Below, piece by piece: positions 30,271-40,933 of a DNA stretch of 64,000 bases. Numbering within the stretch: position 1 is the stretch's first letter; every line of letters starts with the position of its first letter. The translations under genes and the position numbers were made by a program. The notes under the pieces are model-generated. The model had not been told where the DNA came from. It searched no databases and saw only the letters and a list, made by a program, of their open reading frames with translations. The DNA comes from Moesziomyces globuligerus (Eukaryota; Basidiomycota; Ustilaginomycetes; Ustilaginales; Ustilaginaceae), in assembly GCA_030849465.1 (NCBI GenBank), contig JARVLF010000021.1, positions 434,001 through 498,000 of the forward strand, written 5' to 3'.

Positions 30271-32800
30271 AAAACGCAATCGCTACGACCCAAAGCGAAA
30301 CGCCTGTGCCCGATCCACCTTGTGTGCGCGATCTCCCCCCGATGTAATCGTGTCCAACCCCCGATGTACAAAGGCAAAGGGCAAGAGGATGTTTTCGCAA
30401 GTCCGAGTGAGGGAGAGGGGCGCGGGTGAGAATGCGAGACTTTAGCTCAAGCGGCCAGGTGGCAGGGCTTGGCGATCGCAGTGGAATGCTGGGCACATGC
30501 GCCAGACGAGATGCATCGAGGTTAGAGGCCATGGCGATTTTCAATATTCCAGCTCCGAGCTCCGGTTGGCTTGTCTGTTTCTTTTCGTTCGGCAGAGCCG
30601 AAACCATTCGGCAGAGCCGAGACCAGCTGCCACAACGCCTGCTTCCACTTGCAGCATCAGGCACACACTCCCATGTCGAGCTCAGCAAGGCTTCCGAGCT
30701 GCTAGCCGGTCCAACACATCTGGCATGGCTCCAAAGGTCGGCCAGGGATAAGAGCACGGGGCGGCGAGGTTGGAGGTCCAAAGGCGAGGAAAAAAGGCTT
30801 CCGGGTCGGAAGTCGGAACCCAGGCGAAAAGCGCACGTTCGGATGCACGGATCAGCTAAGCGCACAGCCGGCCCAAGATTGGCATGCACATTGGGTAAGC
30901 GCAGAGCCGAGCAGCGAAGCGCCGCCTTGACCGAGACCGTCGCCGAGCCTCTCTCCGTCTCGAACCCGATCCGAGTCGGCATTGCTTAGGAATCCGAAGG
31001 AGACTCGCCGCTCATCAAACACTCTGGTGCACTAGGACAACTCGCTATGCAGTGCCAAACCGCAATCAGCTCAGCTTGGTGTCCCATGCCGGCGCCTGCG
31101 CAGGACCGGTTTGTCGAGGGGATGGCATAGCCGTGCGCTGATCGTCGTAGCGCGTTTGGGGGCATGCGCAACATTCCAGCTCCCTCTGATTAGAGGCATG
31201 CAGGATCAAGTCGCAAACGGCTTTCGCCACGGCTCTCCTCCGCCTAGAAGCTTGGCTGAAATCATCCCCCCTCTCTCAAAACAACCTCCACTTCCGGTCG
31301 ACGCCCTTGCGGCCAAAGTCTCAAGCTCGCTCGGGAGCCAGCCGGAGCCAGCCGAAAGATGTCCAAGCGCTCTGAAAGCGCGGCCCGCGGGCCCGCGGGA
31401 AAACGTCGATGGACAAGGATGCGCAGCCGCCGAGGCCGGGTCGATCGCTGCCAACCTCGGCTTGTCTAAGCCTTGCAGTCGCTCCCGCCGCCCGAACATG
31501 TGGCTCCGAGAAAGAAAAGAGAGAGAGAGACCCTGAAAGCCACGCTTTGCTTGGCCGCAATTGCCCCGTGTCTTGTTGTTCTCCCCACTTCCGAGAGCTG
31601 TACCTTTTTCGCAGTTTCGGCTCGGTTGTCTGAATCGGGGTTTTCAATCTCTTTCCATGCAGGCTGCGTAGCTGCGAGCAGAGACGACTCGTGACTCTCT
31701 ATGGTGGATTCCGCATCCAGGCCAACGCCTCACAGCCACAGCCTGTCAGCCGCAAAGGCTCAGTGGCAGCGATTGGAACCGACTCCTTACCTCGCCCGGC
31801 TTGCGAGGCAGTCGAGAGACGAGCGCCGATGCGAGGTGCTGATCAAAGCCGACCATGCGGTCGCGAGTACACACCAAAGTAGCGCAGAGCGCAGACTGCG
31901 GCTGGGTCTTGACGTCGACCGGCCCGCGGAATTCGACACTGCCCGCCTACACCCGAGCCCAGCTCCCAGCTCACCGAGGAGCAGAGCCATCATTACGGAA
32001 GCGTGCCCCAACGAGGCACGCTGCGGTGGATGCCAAGCCGAACGCTACGGCATCCAGACAGCGTTGCGATGCACGATGATGAAGCGACCGGATGATCACG
32101 CTTCCAACCGTGCCTCGTGATGCTCGACTGTTCGAGTCGCGTGCAGAGGGCCAAGGTCGAGACCGTGGCCGCCCGCTGCCAGAGGCCAAGGCCGTGCGTG
32201 CGGCATGTCGATCTTGCTGTCCGCATCGCACCTGTGTCCTGATCCACATCGCCCCCCCTTCTTGCCAGCCGAGGTCTCACGCCCGTGCATGCCCAACTGG
32301 ACAGATCTCGCGCGTACACTCGCAGACCACCGCAGCTCGCTTACCCTCGTCAACGCTTGGCTCCGCATACTGTACGCTTGCGTGCGCGCCTCCACCGTCT
32401 TTTTTCCCTTGGCCTAGAAGAGCCTCGATCAAACTGCCGCCTGGCGCTGGAATGCTCGCGCCTCGCGCCTCGTACCCCAAACTCCACTCCTTCCAGCCCA
32501 GGTCCGTGCCGAAGCTAGCTCCGTGCCGTTGTCCAAACTGCCTCCCCACACACTGCGCCTCAGCTGGCCATCCAGATGCGCCGCTTGCGCCATTGTCCAC
32601 CTGAGACACAGCCCTCACCGACAGCTGCTCAACTGTCGCTCGGTCGCACAGCGCTTCTCGCCTCCGCTCCTCGTCTCGGAGCCAACGATACTCCGTTCCA
32701 GGCGAGCCGCGCCCCCGCTGCGATCCACAAGTCAGCTTGGCAAGCCTGACCCGCGTCTGCTCCTCCGGCACACTCCTCTCACCCTTGCCTCGCTCGCTCC
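30271..32800. other. Long gene-poor region between NUS1 and the fasciclin gene
   Basis: About 2.5 kb with no frame showing a domain. Visible items: a near-direct repeat of CGGCAGAGCCGA (about 30590-30621), a palindromic GC block around 31381-31400 and an (AG)n tract near 31520. It probably holds the extended promoter of the fasciclin gene. Confidence 0.45.
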
Positions 32801-32811
32801 CAATATATACC
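32801..32811 (+). promoter_or_regulatory. TATA-like element of the fasciclin gene
   Basis: CAATATATACC lies about 140 bases upstream of the ATG at 32947, in a C/T-rich promoter. The spacing is plausible for a TATA box. Confidence 0.5.
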
Positions 32812-32946
32812 TCGGCCTGTCTGTGCAGCATCTACTTTCTCGGTCCTCACCATCCATCCACGTCCGAAGCAGCCTAACCCGCCTCCTTTGCTCGCCGTCT
32901 TCTTGCCCTACTCCCCACACCTCCTACGTGAACCTTGCAAAGCATC

Positions 32947-34228
32947 ATGAAGTTCCTCGCTGCTCTTACCGTTGCGCTTTCGGCTACCGCCGGCGCCATG
33001 GCCCAGAGCATGGGCGGCAACAACGCTACCGCCTTTGCAGAGGGCCTCCTCAACGCGCTCCGCGCCAACAACCTCTCGGCGCTCGCCGACGCCGTCGGCA
33101 ACAACTCTCAGGCGCTCCTCGGCGCGCTCCAGGGCGGCAACAAGACCGTGCTCGCCCCCTCGAACCAGGCCTTCGCCGCGCTCGGCAACGACGTCTCCAC
33201 CGAGGCCCTCGTCGCCACCATCGCCTACCACGGTAAGTCGGGCGCCTTCCGATTCTCGCCTCGCTCTACCCATACAGTCCAAGCTGGAGACTAACCGCTG
33301 TTTCTTTTTTTTTTTTTTCGGTTCTTGCTGCGCGGGTTGGGTAGTGCTCAACGGCTCTGTGACCGACAGCCAGATCATGGCGGGCAACAAGACGATTGCA
33401 GCTTCGGCGCTCAACATGGCTCCGTACGTCAACCTGCCTCGCAACCGTAGCCAGGTCGTCGTGCTCTCCAAGCAGCAGGGCAACAACACCAACTACGTCC
33501 AGCTCGCCTCGGGCAACGTCTCGTTTGCGCTGACCATGGATGGACCGCAGTACCAGAACATCCGCGTGCAGCCCATCAACCAGGTGCTCACCATCCCGGC
33601 CAACACGAGCGGTGTTGCTGGTCAGCTCGGTGCTTCGTCGCTCGCCGAGGCTCTGCAGGGTGCTAACCTGGTTGAGGCTCTGGACCAGTCGATCGTCACG
33701 GTGTTTGCTCCTTCCAACGCTGCGTTCCAGGAGGCTCAGATGGCGCTGCAGGGAGCTACGCCCGAGCAGACGGCGGCTGTGCTGCTCAACCACGTGGTGA
33801 ATGGTACGGTGGTCTACTCGACCGCACTCGCCAACACGCCCTCGGCCATCTCGGGCTCGGGCAACGAGCTCAAGTTCATGTCCAACTCGTCGGGCGCCTA
33901 CGTCTCGTCGGGCAACATCACCGCGAGGATCGTCATGACCGACTACGTTGCCGCCAACGGCGTCGTTCACGTCATTGACCGTGTGCTCGCCAACACCACC
34001 CAGAACCCGCAGGCTGCCGCCTCGGCCTACAGCTCCGCTACCGCCGCCGTCGCCACCCAGACCGCCCCTCCCGGCGTCGGCTCCAACGGCGGCTCGGGCT
34101 CCGGCTCGGGCTCGGGCTCCGGTTCCGGCTCGGGCGGTTCGGGCAACACCGCCAACTCGCTCAAGATCTCGACGGGCGCTGCCGCCGTCGCCGCCCTCCT
34201 CGGCTCCGGCTTCTGGCTCCTCGCCTAA
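32947..34228 (+). CDS. GPI-anchored fasciclin (FAS1) domain cell-surface protein
   Basis: Two exons, join(32947..33232,33345..34228), 389 residues. The donor is CACG|GTAAGT, the acceptor GGGTAG|TG; the 112-bp intron has a T14 tract. A signal peptide (MKFLAALTVALSATAGAMAQ) is followed by two FAS1 domains. The first has TVLAPSNQAFAAL, GSVTDSQI and VLTIPAN; the second TVFAPSNAAFQEAQ, LLNHVVNGTVVYS and the closing NGVVHVIDRVL. Many N-glycosylation sequons occur. It ends with an (SG)n linker and a hydrophobic tail (AAAVAALLGSGFWLLA) typical of a GPI signal. FAS1 proteins mediate adhesion or wall interactions; the partner is unknown. Confidence 0.92.
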
Positions 34229-34732
34229 AACTCCTCGCCTTCACCCCTGGTAGTCTCCTTTCTGCCGGAACTACTCACACGCATCCTATCCTCTTTTGCC
34301 ATCATGTGATACATGTGATACCTATGCCTTGTTCTTGTCACATTCAGGCTCCGCCAAACCCTTTGATCTTTCTTTTGGAAATCATCCCATCCCCTCGCGC
34401 GCACTCTGCGTGGCCTTCGAACCCGCCCCTATCCTCCCGGTGAGCCGCATACCGTGATGGCTGAGCTTCACCGTGCCGCGCGAAAGGCCAGCGCAGGGCG
34501 AGAATGGTGTGCTTTCTGCGGAGCGCACCATGAGCTGAGGCTTGACGAAGCGTCCCGATTTTTTTTTTTTTTTTTTTTTTCTTGTCTCTGGGCTGTCATG
34601 CACTGCGACGTCTCGTGCACTGACGCTACTTTTTTTTGCGGGGTAGAATATCCTCCTCACCGACGAGCCATTGACTGCGATCTCTCACTTTCTCAGCCAC
34701 AATCCTCGCCGTGTAGCACGATCTTGGAGACC
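34229..34732. other. Intergenic region with a T22 homopolymer
   Basis: It contains the 3' end of the fasciclin gene and, at 34559-34580, 22 consecutive T. No gene. Confidence 0.5.
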
Positions 34733-35560
34733 ATGACGGCGGAAGCGGAAGCGGGGGGAAGCTCGTGCCTGTATAAATTCACCGTCAAGGTGGGTGCGTA
34801 CGCTCGGCGCGCTCCGAGCTAGCGCTCGCCTACGGACGCTTCGAGATCGACCTCGCCAACAAACCCGTCGTGCACGCCGACGTGATCAACGCCACCAGCA
34901 AACCTACCCCCCCCCCCCTCCCTCCTTCCCTTTTCCCCTTGGCCTTTTTTTCTTGTTTTTCTGACGGTTCTGACGGTTGTGGTGTTGTAGTTCCGGCCTT
35001 GGTCTCGAGCACAGCTGAGGCGGGTGGGGGGGGGGGGGGGGGTTCAAGCTGTTCCGGTCGGCGGTGATTGTCGAGTATGCAGTATGCACGATCTCGAGCG
35101 GTGGGATCTTTGCCTCGAACGCTACGCGCAGCCATGCATGTACACTCGGACTGAGCGACGCCGTACCGCTTCTCCTCGCGCCGCTCAGCTCCACACCCTC
35201 CTCGTCTCGCTCGACCAAGCTCAGGCAGGTGCGTTTATCCGAGCGAACCGCTTTGCGTATGCCGATGCTAGGCATTGCACTTGGTCGTACGCATCCCCTC
35301 GCCAAGCCAGCATGGTCTCATCCCCCAAGACCCAAGCCACCCATCCACAAAGCCCTCGAAACCGACGTCGAGCTCGCGAGGGTAACCGAGTGGTGGCAGG
35401 CCGTACAGGGCGTGGAGGCATGCACCAAGGTCTGGGAGACCCCCTCAAGCAGCGCATCGCCAGCCTCAACAACCTCGCCATCCTCGACCACTGCACACCC
35501 CGCAATGGCGTGGCGAAATCGCACGCTTCTCGTCGAGTCGTTGGCTTTCAAACTGTGGTC
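34733..35560 (+). pseudogene. Glutathione-S-transferase-like relic with several frame breaks
   Basis: GST-like segments appear in the correct order but in different frames. From an ATG at 34733 the frame reads LYKFTVKVGAYARR and then stops. A second frame gives ELALAYGRFEIDLANKPV and DVINATSK, then, after a C12 run, VPALVSSTAEA. After a G17 run a third frame gives FKLFRSAVIVEYAV and SGGIFASNATRSHA. AAQLHTLLVSLDQAQ lies in yet another frame, and VELARVTEWWQAVQGVEAC returns near 35370-35420. These match N-domain and C-domain elements of omega-like fungal GSTs. An intron may cover part of the C-run region, but it cannot explain all changes. Either a decayed gene or homopolymer assembly errors. 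Confidence 0.6.
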
Positions 35561-36198
35561 GGTTGAGGAAGGGGGGGGGGGGTTGGGGACAAGTCGAGCT
35601 GTGTTTCGCCTGGCGCAACTGGGGCGTGATCCTCAGCCCTTTGATTCGCTCTCCCGAAACTAGACACGACAGATCGGCATAGCGCGCCACGAGGTAGGGG
35701 AGTGCGGGCGCTGGCCCATGTTCGGCGACAACTCGCTCTCGTGCTGTGTCCAGCCTTATGCAAGCAGTGGAAGCAGCGCATGGCGATGAGCACCGTTTCG
35801 GCCTCGGCTGAAAAAGGGCGGGCGGGAGGCGGGTCAAGATTACGGGCTGCGGGGGTGGCGTGCGCGTCGTCCAGGTGGATGCGATGCGCAACGCATTTGA
35901 GGCTTGCTTCTTCCGACCCGAGACGCTAAGCTCCGCACCAACCAATGCACAAAACCACCTCGATCTTGTCGTTCCAAGCCTCGTTCTTAACACCCTCCAG
36001 CACCCTCCGATGTCTGCGAGGTCGCTGGCCATTACGCCATGCCCCCGCAGAAACCGACGCTGGAGCGACGCTGGAGCGGCTCGGTTGAACAACGACCAAG
36101 CACTCGCGACTCGGCCAGGCAAACTCTCTACAATGTCTGGATTACCGAGCTCCTCTCCATTTGGACGAGCGAAGCTTCGAAAGAAAGGGAAGGGGGGT
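35561..36198. other. Intergenic region, no gene seen
   Basis: Starts with a G12 run (35571-35582). No supportable frame. It lies between the GST relic and the 3' end of the SDR gene. Confidence 0.45.
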
Positions 36199-37023
36199 TT
36201 ACTCGTTCTTGAATCCTTGGAGGAGGTCGTCGTTCCAGGTGACAAAGGCGCCGTGACCGCCTAGGCCTTTTCCGTCCTTGTCGTTGGGGGAGTCTCTGGT
36301 GGCGCGGGTGGCGAGGGCGGCGATCGAGTGCGCGGGTTGGTCGGGTCTAAGCAGCTTACCTTCCTTGTGCAGGGTGAGGAAGCGCTGCATCTCGCTGTGC
36401 TTCATGGCCTCGCCACCCTTTGCACGGAGGAGGGTCTGCATATCCGTATCGACCACGCCTGGTCGTACCGCGAGGACGGCGAGGTTGTCCTCTTCGTTGG
36501 CGAGGGTTCGGGCGATGGCGTTCATGGCGGCTTTGGAAGCATTGTACGCAGCCCAACCTGCCGTGTTGCCCGTCGCCGCTCCCGAGGATACAAAGATCAC
36601 GGTCGCGTGGGGAGATTTTCGAAGTTCAGCCAGGGAGGCAGAGAGGGTGGTGATGAGAGAGACTGTGTTGATGTTGAGCATCTCTGCAAACGCGGTAGCT
36701 TGGAGCGATTCGATCCGCTGCGTCGACACCACGCCCGCGTTGAGCACCACCGAGTCCAACCGTCCGAATCGCTTCACCGCCTCGGCCACCGCCGTACGGT
36801 TGATCTCGTCCGACGTCACATCGCCCTGGATGGCGACGAGATCATCGCCGTGCTCGGTCTGCAGCGTTTGCAGTTCGGGCGAGAGCGTACGCGAGATGGT
36901 CACCACCCGACTCGCGCGGATCGGCGCCTCGCTCGACGTCGATCCCGAAAGCAGCAGTCGGAGGATCGCAAGCCCCAGCCCGCGCGACGCACCCGTAAGA
37001 AGCACAACCGGTTTGTCACTCAT
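36199..37023 (-). CDS. Short-chain dehydrogenase/reductase (classical SDR)
   Basis: 274 residues from the ATG at 37023, no intron. The frame is open further upstream, but MSDKPVVLLTGASRGLG places the TGxxxGxG dinucleotide-binding motif at residues 10-17, the usual position. LNAGVVS follows, then the catalytic Ser in FVSSGAATG and the YxxxK pair in AAYNASKAA; VRPGVVDTDM is the usual after-element. The cofactor is probably NADP(H), given the Arg just after the glycine motif and the Arg/Ser after the second strand, but this is inference. It resembles the fungal group of yeast YIR035C-like reductases; the substrate is unknown. It is in tandem with the RRM gene upstream. Confidence 0.9.
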   Translation of the reverse strand: MSDKPVVLLTGASRGLGLAILRLLLSGSTSSEAPIRASRVVTISRTLSPELQTLQTEHGDDLVAIQGDVTSDEINRTAVAEAVKRFGRLDSVVLNAGVVSTQRIESLQATAFAEMLNINTVSLITTLSASLAELRKSPHATVIFVSSGAATGNTAGWAAYNASKAAMNAIARTLANEEDNLAVLAVRPGVVDTDMQTLLRAKGGEAMKHSEMQRFLTLHKEGKLLRPDQPAHSIAALATRATRDSPNDKDGKGLGGHGAFVTWNDDLLQGFKNE

Positions 37024-37261
37024 CGTCTTGCCCAATTCTCTTGCTCCAAAGTCAAGTGTGGTCAAGTGTGGTTGGTGGTCAAGAGCCAAGCTCCCCAGCT
37101 CGCCTCTTGCTCGTCTTGGTTTGGTCGTGCACGGCCGCGGCGGAAAAATACAAGGTGGAGGTCTCCATTGCCGATCCCGCGTTTTTCCCCCGATCACACC
37201 CTGGCTCTCACAGACAGAGTCACACATGTGTAGGCGTTGCTGTGCGTCGTTTGACATTGCA

Positions 37262-38221
37262 TCAACGCCGCGGTGAGCGCGATGGCGAACGAGAGCGTCG
37301 ACGTGGGCGGCTGGACGAGCCACGCGGTGGTGGTGATGGTGAGCGCGAAGGAGGCCTGTGGCGGCGGCGTTGGTCGTGAGGGTCGTCGTCCAGGACACTG
37401 CGCTGCTTGCTCGCGCGAGCGTAGCGATTGCCGCCAGCTTGGTCGTCGGATTCGTAGCGCTTGTCGGAACGATGGTCGCGGCGATCGTGGTGGTGGCCGT
37501 GATGTCGTCTTCGTTCGCGCTCGGCGCGGATGGCAGCGCGCTCCTCTTTGCGGCGCCTTCTCTCCTCCTTGTCCCTGGCTCGGTGTGCACGGTCTGCGTC
37601 GTCTACACCGTCGCTAGCTATGTCCCGGTCCTCGCGTCTGCGGCGCTGGAGGTACGCGGCCATAGGATCCTCCAAGTCCTCGTCCGCCTCGTCCGCATCC
37701 ACGGCTGCGCGCGCAGGCAGCAGTTCGGGCGGGGCGGCGTTGAGACTCCTCGTCTGCGGCTCTACGCGTTGTCCGTCGTCGTCGCGCGTCTTGGGCTGGT
37801 GGTAGCTCGCCACGTGGTCGACCCTCAGCGTCCGACCGAGCACCTGGGCACCGTTGAGGTTGTCGACAGCGAGCACGGTGGATCGCTGGTCCTCGTACAT
37901 GAGGAAGCCAAAGCCGCGATGCTTGCCCTTGCGCACCGGCGGGGGCGCACGCGAGCCCGAAGCGCGAGCGTCGTCGTTGTCGTCGGCGCCGTTGGTGGCG
38001 GTGGTGGTGGGATTCGCTGCGCGCGGGAGGTTGACGTCGACCACCTCGCCGTACTGCGAAAAGATGGCGACGACATCGCCCTCGGTGAGCTCGTAGGGGA
38101 GGCCGCCGACAAAGATGTAGGCCGAGTCTGCGTACTGCGCATGCCACGACGCCGAGGGCTGCTTGATGGCAATGTCGAGCTCGGCCTGGTTGATGCGGCC
38201 GATCTCGCGCACGACGTTCAT
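37262..38221 (-). CDS. RRM spliceosomal protein, Ist3/RBMX2 type
   Basis: 319 residues from the ATG at 38221. It begins MNVVREIGRINQAELD, followed by the WHAQYADSAYIFVGGLPYELTEGD start of the single RRM, as in Ist3/Snu17 (yeast), Cwf29 (S. pombe) and RBMX2 (human), part of the RES complex bound to the U2 snRNP. RNP2 is YIFVGGL, RNP1 KHRGFGFLMY; between them a ~35-residue Asn/Thr/Asp insert interrupts the RRM loop. The C-terminal half is highly charged and ends in RS/RP repeats. It is divergent from VMA5 over 300 bases. Confidence 0.9.
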   Translation of the reverse strand: MNVVREIGRINQAELDIAIKQPSASWHAQYADSAYIFVGGLPYELTEGDVVAIFSQYGEVVDVNLPRAANPTTTATNGADDNDDARASGSRAPPPVRKGKHRGFGFLMYEDQRSTVLAVDNLNGAQVLGRTLRVDHVASYHQPKTRDDDGQRVEPQTRSLNAAPPELLPARAAVDADEADEDLEDPMAAYLQRRRREDRDIASDGVDDADRAHRARDKEERRRRKEERAAIRAERERRRHHGHHHDRRDHRSDKRYESDDQAGGNRYARASKQRSVLDDDPHDQRRRHRPPSRSPSPPPRGSSSRPRRRSRSPSRSPRR

Positions 38222-38521
38222 CGCCGACGTTGAATAGATGGTGGTGGTAGTCAACCACAGTACACCGGTCAAAGCTGAGCAGAAATAAAAGATGGGTGAA
38301 AATGCGGTGTCAAAATGCAGTGAATATTTGTGAATAATTGCGAATATTTATTGGACCCCTGAGATTAGTTGTGGCTCTGCAGCTGAGCTGTGGGATCGTG
38401 CGGTCGAGCCAGCCAGCGGCGCATCCGAGCGTCGAACGTCGACTCGCACATCTCCACTTTGCTCCCGCTCCTATCCCATCAACCAGCATCACCACCACCA
38501 CCATCCCAAACAACCGCAGCC

Positions 38522-39715
38522 ATGCCGTCGGATCTCGCGTACTGGATCATCTCGGTGCCGTTGGAGGACGGAGATCCGCATCGCATGTTCTCCGAGCTCG
38601 GCGCCAAGCTCCTCTCGGACGGCGGCGCGGCGAGCCACGACTTTGGCCAGCTCAGCTTTCCGCCGCTCAAGACGGGCACGCTCGAGTCGTTGATCTCGCT
38701 CAGCGAGGAGCTGCCCAAGCTCGACACGCAGTATACGCAGGGTGTGGTCAAGATCATCGACACGCTGCGCGCGCTGCTCAACAACGACGACGCCGCGCTC
38801 GCACAGCACGTGCTCGTCAACGAGCAGAGCCTCGACGACTACATGCTCGCCTGGGCGTGGAACACGGGCAAGTACCGCGCAGATCGCTCGCTCCGCGACA
38901 CGGTCGAAGCGCTGGGCAAGGAGCTCTCCAGCATCGACAACGTCATGAAGCAGAAGCTCGCCAACTACAACCTCGCCAAGGGTCAGCTGCAGCAGCTGCA
39001 GCGCAAGAAGCAGGGCAACCTCTCGGTACGCTCGCTCGCCGACGTCGTGCACCGCGAAGACTTTGTCGACGCCGAATCCGAGTACCTCGATACGCTGCTC
39101 GTGGCCGTGCCCAAGAACAACACCAAGGACTGGCTCGCACGCTACGAGAGGCTCACCAGCATGGTCGTGCCGCGCTCGTCGCACAAGCTCGCCGCCGACG
39201 ACGAGTTTGCGCTGTTCAACGTCACCGTCTTCAAAAAGGTGCGCGACGAATTCGTCCAAAAGTGCCGCGAGGCCAAGTTCACCGTGCGCACCGACTTTGC
39301 CTGGGACGAGGCGCTCGTCGAGCGTCAGCGCGCCGAGCTCGACGAGGCGGGCGAGAGCGAGAAGGAGCTCTGGACCGAACTGCTCCGCCTCGCACGCACC
39401 AACTTTAGCGAAGCGTACCAGGCGCTCGCCCACCTCAAGGTGGTGCGCACCTACGTCGAGAGCGTGCTCAGGTACGGATTGCCCGCCGACTACTTTGCCA
39501 TCTCGATCCGTCCGAATCCGAAACGCACAAAGGCGCTGCTCGCCACCTTGCTCTCGCACTACGCCTACCTGGACAGCTACAACGCATCCGCGCGCAAGCG
39601 CAGCAACAAGAACCACGACTCGAGCACCGCAGACGCTCCCGGCGAATACGCACAGCTGCTCGACGAGGAACAGTTCCCCTTTGTCCTCACAGAACAGTAC
39701 ATGGTCGCCACCTAA
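38522..39715 (+). CDS. VMA5: V-type proton ATPase subunit C
   Basis: 397 residues, no intron, matching the yeast subunit in length. It begins MPSDLAYWIISVPLE and carries V-ATPase C signatures: SLIQLSEEL-like ESLISLSEELPKLD, TWDTAKYR-like AWNTGKYRADRSL, LSVRSLADVV, KDWLARYERLTSMVVPRS, FTVRTDFAWDE, HLKVVRTYVESVLRYGLP and FPFVLTEQYMV at the end. Subunit C links the peripheral stalks to the V1 sector and is released when V1 and Vo separate. It is divergent from the RRM gene and convergent with the SET gene. Confidence 0.96.
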   Translation: MPSDLAYWIISVPLEDGDPHRMFSELGAKLLSDGGAASHDFGQLSFPPLKTGTLESLISLSEELPKLDTQYTQGVVKIIDTLRALLNNDDAALAQHVLVNEQSLDDYMLAWAWNTGKYRADRSLRDTVEALGKELSSIDNVMKQKLANYNLAKGQLQQLQRKKQGNLSVRSLADVVHREDFVDAESEYLDTLLVAVPKNNTKDWLARYERLTSMVVPRSSHKLAADDEFALFNVTVFKKVRDEFVQKCREAKFTVRTDFAWDEALVERQRAELDEAGESEKELWTELLRLARTNFSEAYQALAHLKVVRTYVESVLRYGLPADYFAISIRPNPKRTKALLATLLSHYAYLDSYNASARKRSNKNHDSSTADAPGEYAQLLDEEQFPFVLTEQYMVAT

Positions 39716-39839
39716 ACCCGCATCCCCCCATCGCCCCCTTTCATCCTCGCTTTTGCTCTTTTTTCTCTTTCTCCTTCACGTTGGTGAATTGATTACTGGT
39801 TGACTCTAGTCTATTCCTGGGTTGTGGGGACGGAGGGTT

Positions 39840-40539
39840 CTACTGGAGGAGGTGGAGGTGGGACTGCTTGTCGGTGTGCGAGAGCGAGGAGTCGTTGGTG
39901 ATCTGGTGACGCTTGAGCTCGAGGATGTGCGCATTGACAAAGTAGCGCGCGAGCGTGGGCGCGGGGATGGAATGGGCGCCGTCGATCTTGCCGAGGCACG
40001 AGGTGCCCGAGTTGCAGGCGCACTCGAAGGGTTGCGACATGTGCCACTCGGTACTCGGATAGACTGCGAATCGCCAACGGGGGGGTCAGTTGCTCCTCTT
40101 GGTCATCTTTTCTTCAGTGTTGGGGGAGGATGGATGGCTTACAGAAGGTGAGGATGTCACCCTTTTTGATGTCCTTTTCCGCACGCGCGTACCAGGACGA
40201 CTTGTCGTTGGCATCACCAATGACAAAGGCTACGTTGGGGTTGCACGAGTGGTTGCAGTAGAGCAGGTCCGAGTTGAGTTCAATGTGCGTCTCGGCGCCG
40301 GTCTGGACGGTCGAGTAGCTCTTCTTGGTCGCAAAGTCGGCGTGCGGGCTAAAGGAGCTGATGCGCTCGCCGCGCGCAAAGCTCTGCAGCGCAATCAGAT
40401 GCGAGTTGTACGAGCCGTTGTTGAAGACCACCTCGAGCACCGAGGCGTGCGTCGGTCGATGCAGCTGCGACGCCAGCACGCCATCGCCCGCAGTCAGGTG
40501 GCCCTGGTAGCCAGCAGCGCTTGCAGAAACACTCGTCAT
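39840..40539 (-). CDS. Small SET-domain protein
   Basis: Two exons, complement(join(39840..40063,40143..40539)), 206 residues. The donor is TTCT|GTAAGC, the acceptor TTCGCAG|TC; the intron is 79 bp. Splicing gives GDILTFFYPSTEW. SET motifs: ERISSFS, ELNSDLLYCNHSCNPNVAFV (the NHSC substrate/cofactor site) and GDILTFFYPSTEWHM. The sequence then goes into a Cys-containing post-SET-like stretch (PFECACNSGTSCLGKIDGA). The usual N-terminal SET strands are short. Similar small SET proteins exist in fungi and plants with no settled substrate. It is divergent from TPT1. Confidence 0.82.
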
Positions 40540-40933
40540 CGTCGTCGGCGCCTAGTATCGTTGCAAAGCGGTGGAGGAAGCAAGGCAAGCACGGAGCGGG
40601 GCAAGATCGACCCTCGGTTGAATGCGCCTTCGACTCTCGCCTCGAGGCGAGAGAGTGTTGAAAGCGGCCAGTCCGGCGCACGGCCTCCATCTCTGCCGAT
40701 CTGCCCGAAATGCCACGCGCCGCAAAGCTTCCATCGCACGCGACAGCGCCTTTTTTCCCCGTTTCCCGCCTTTGGCGACTCTTCCAATCGCACGAGTGCC
40801 TCACCCCATCTCCAACTCGACAGAAATCATGATCTAACAGCTCAAATATCACTCGCAGCGAAAAGGAAAGCTCCGACGTCAAAGGACACTCTTGACTGGC
40901 CAACCATCACCGCCACCACCGACGACGGACACC
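40540..40933. promoter_or_regulatory. Divergent promoter region, SET protein and TPT1
   Basis: About 390 bases. The word TCGCCTCGAGGCGA is a perfect palindrome near 40638-40651. No TATA seen. Confidence 0.45.

Noticed and set aside
30035..30982. 315-codon minus-strand frame in the gene-poor region
   Set aside because: Overlaps the end of NUS1 and shows no recognisable motif, no conserved composition and no start context.
32092..32604. Plus-strand frame upstream of the fasciclin gene as a gene
   Set aside because: Low-information Pro/Ser/Arg sequence in a C-rich promoter; no domain, no splice sites that extend it.
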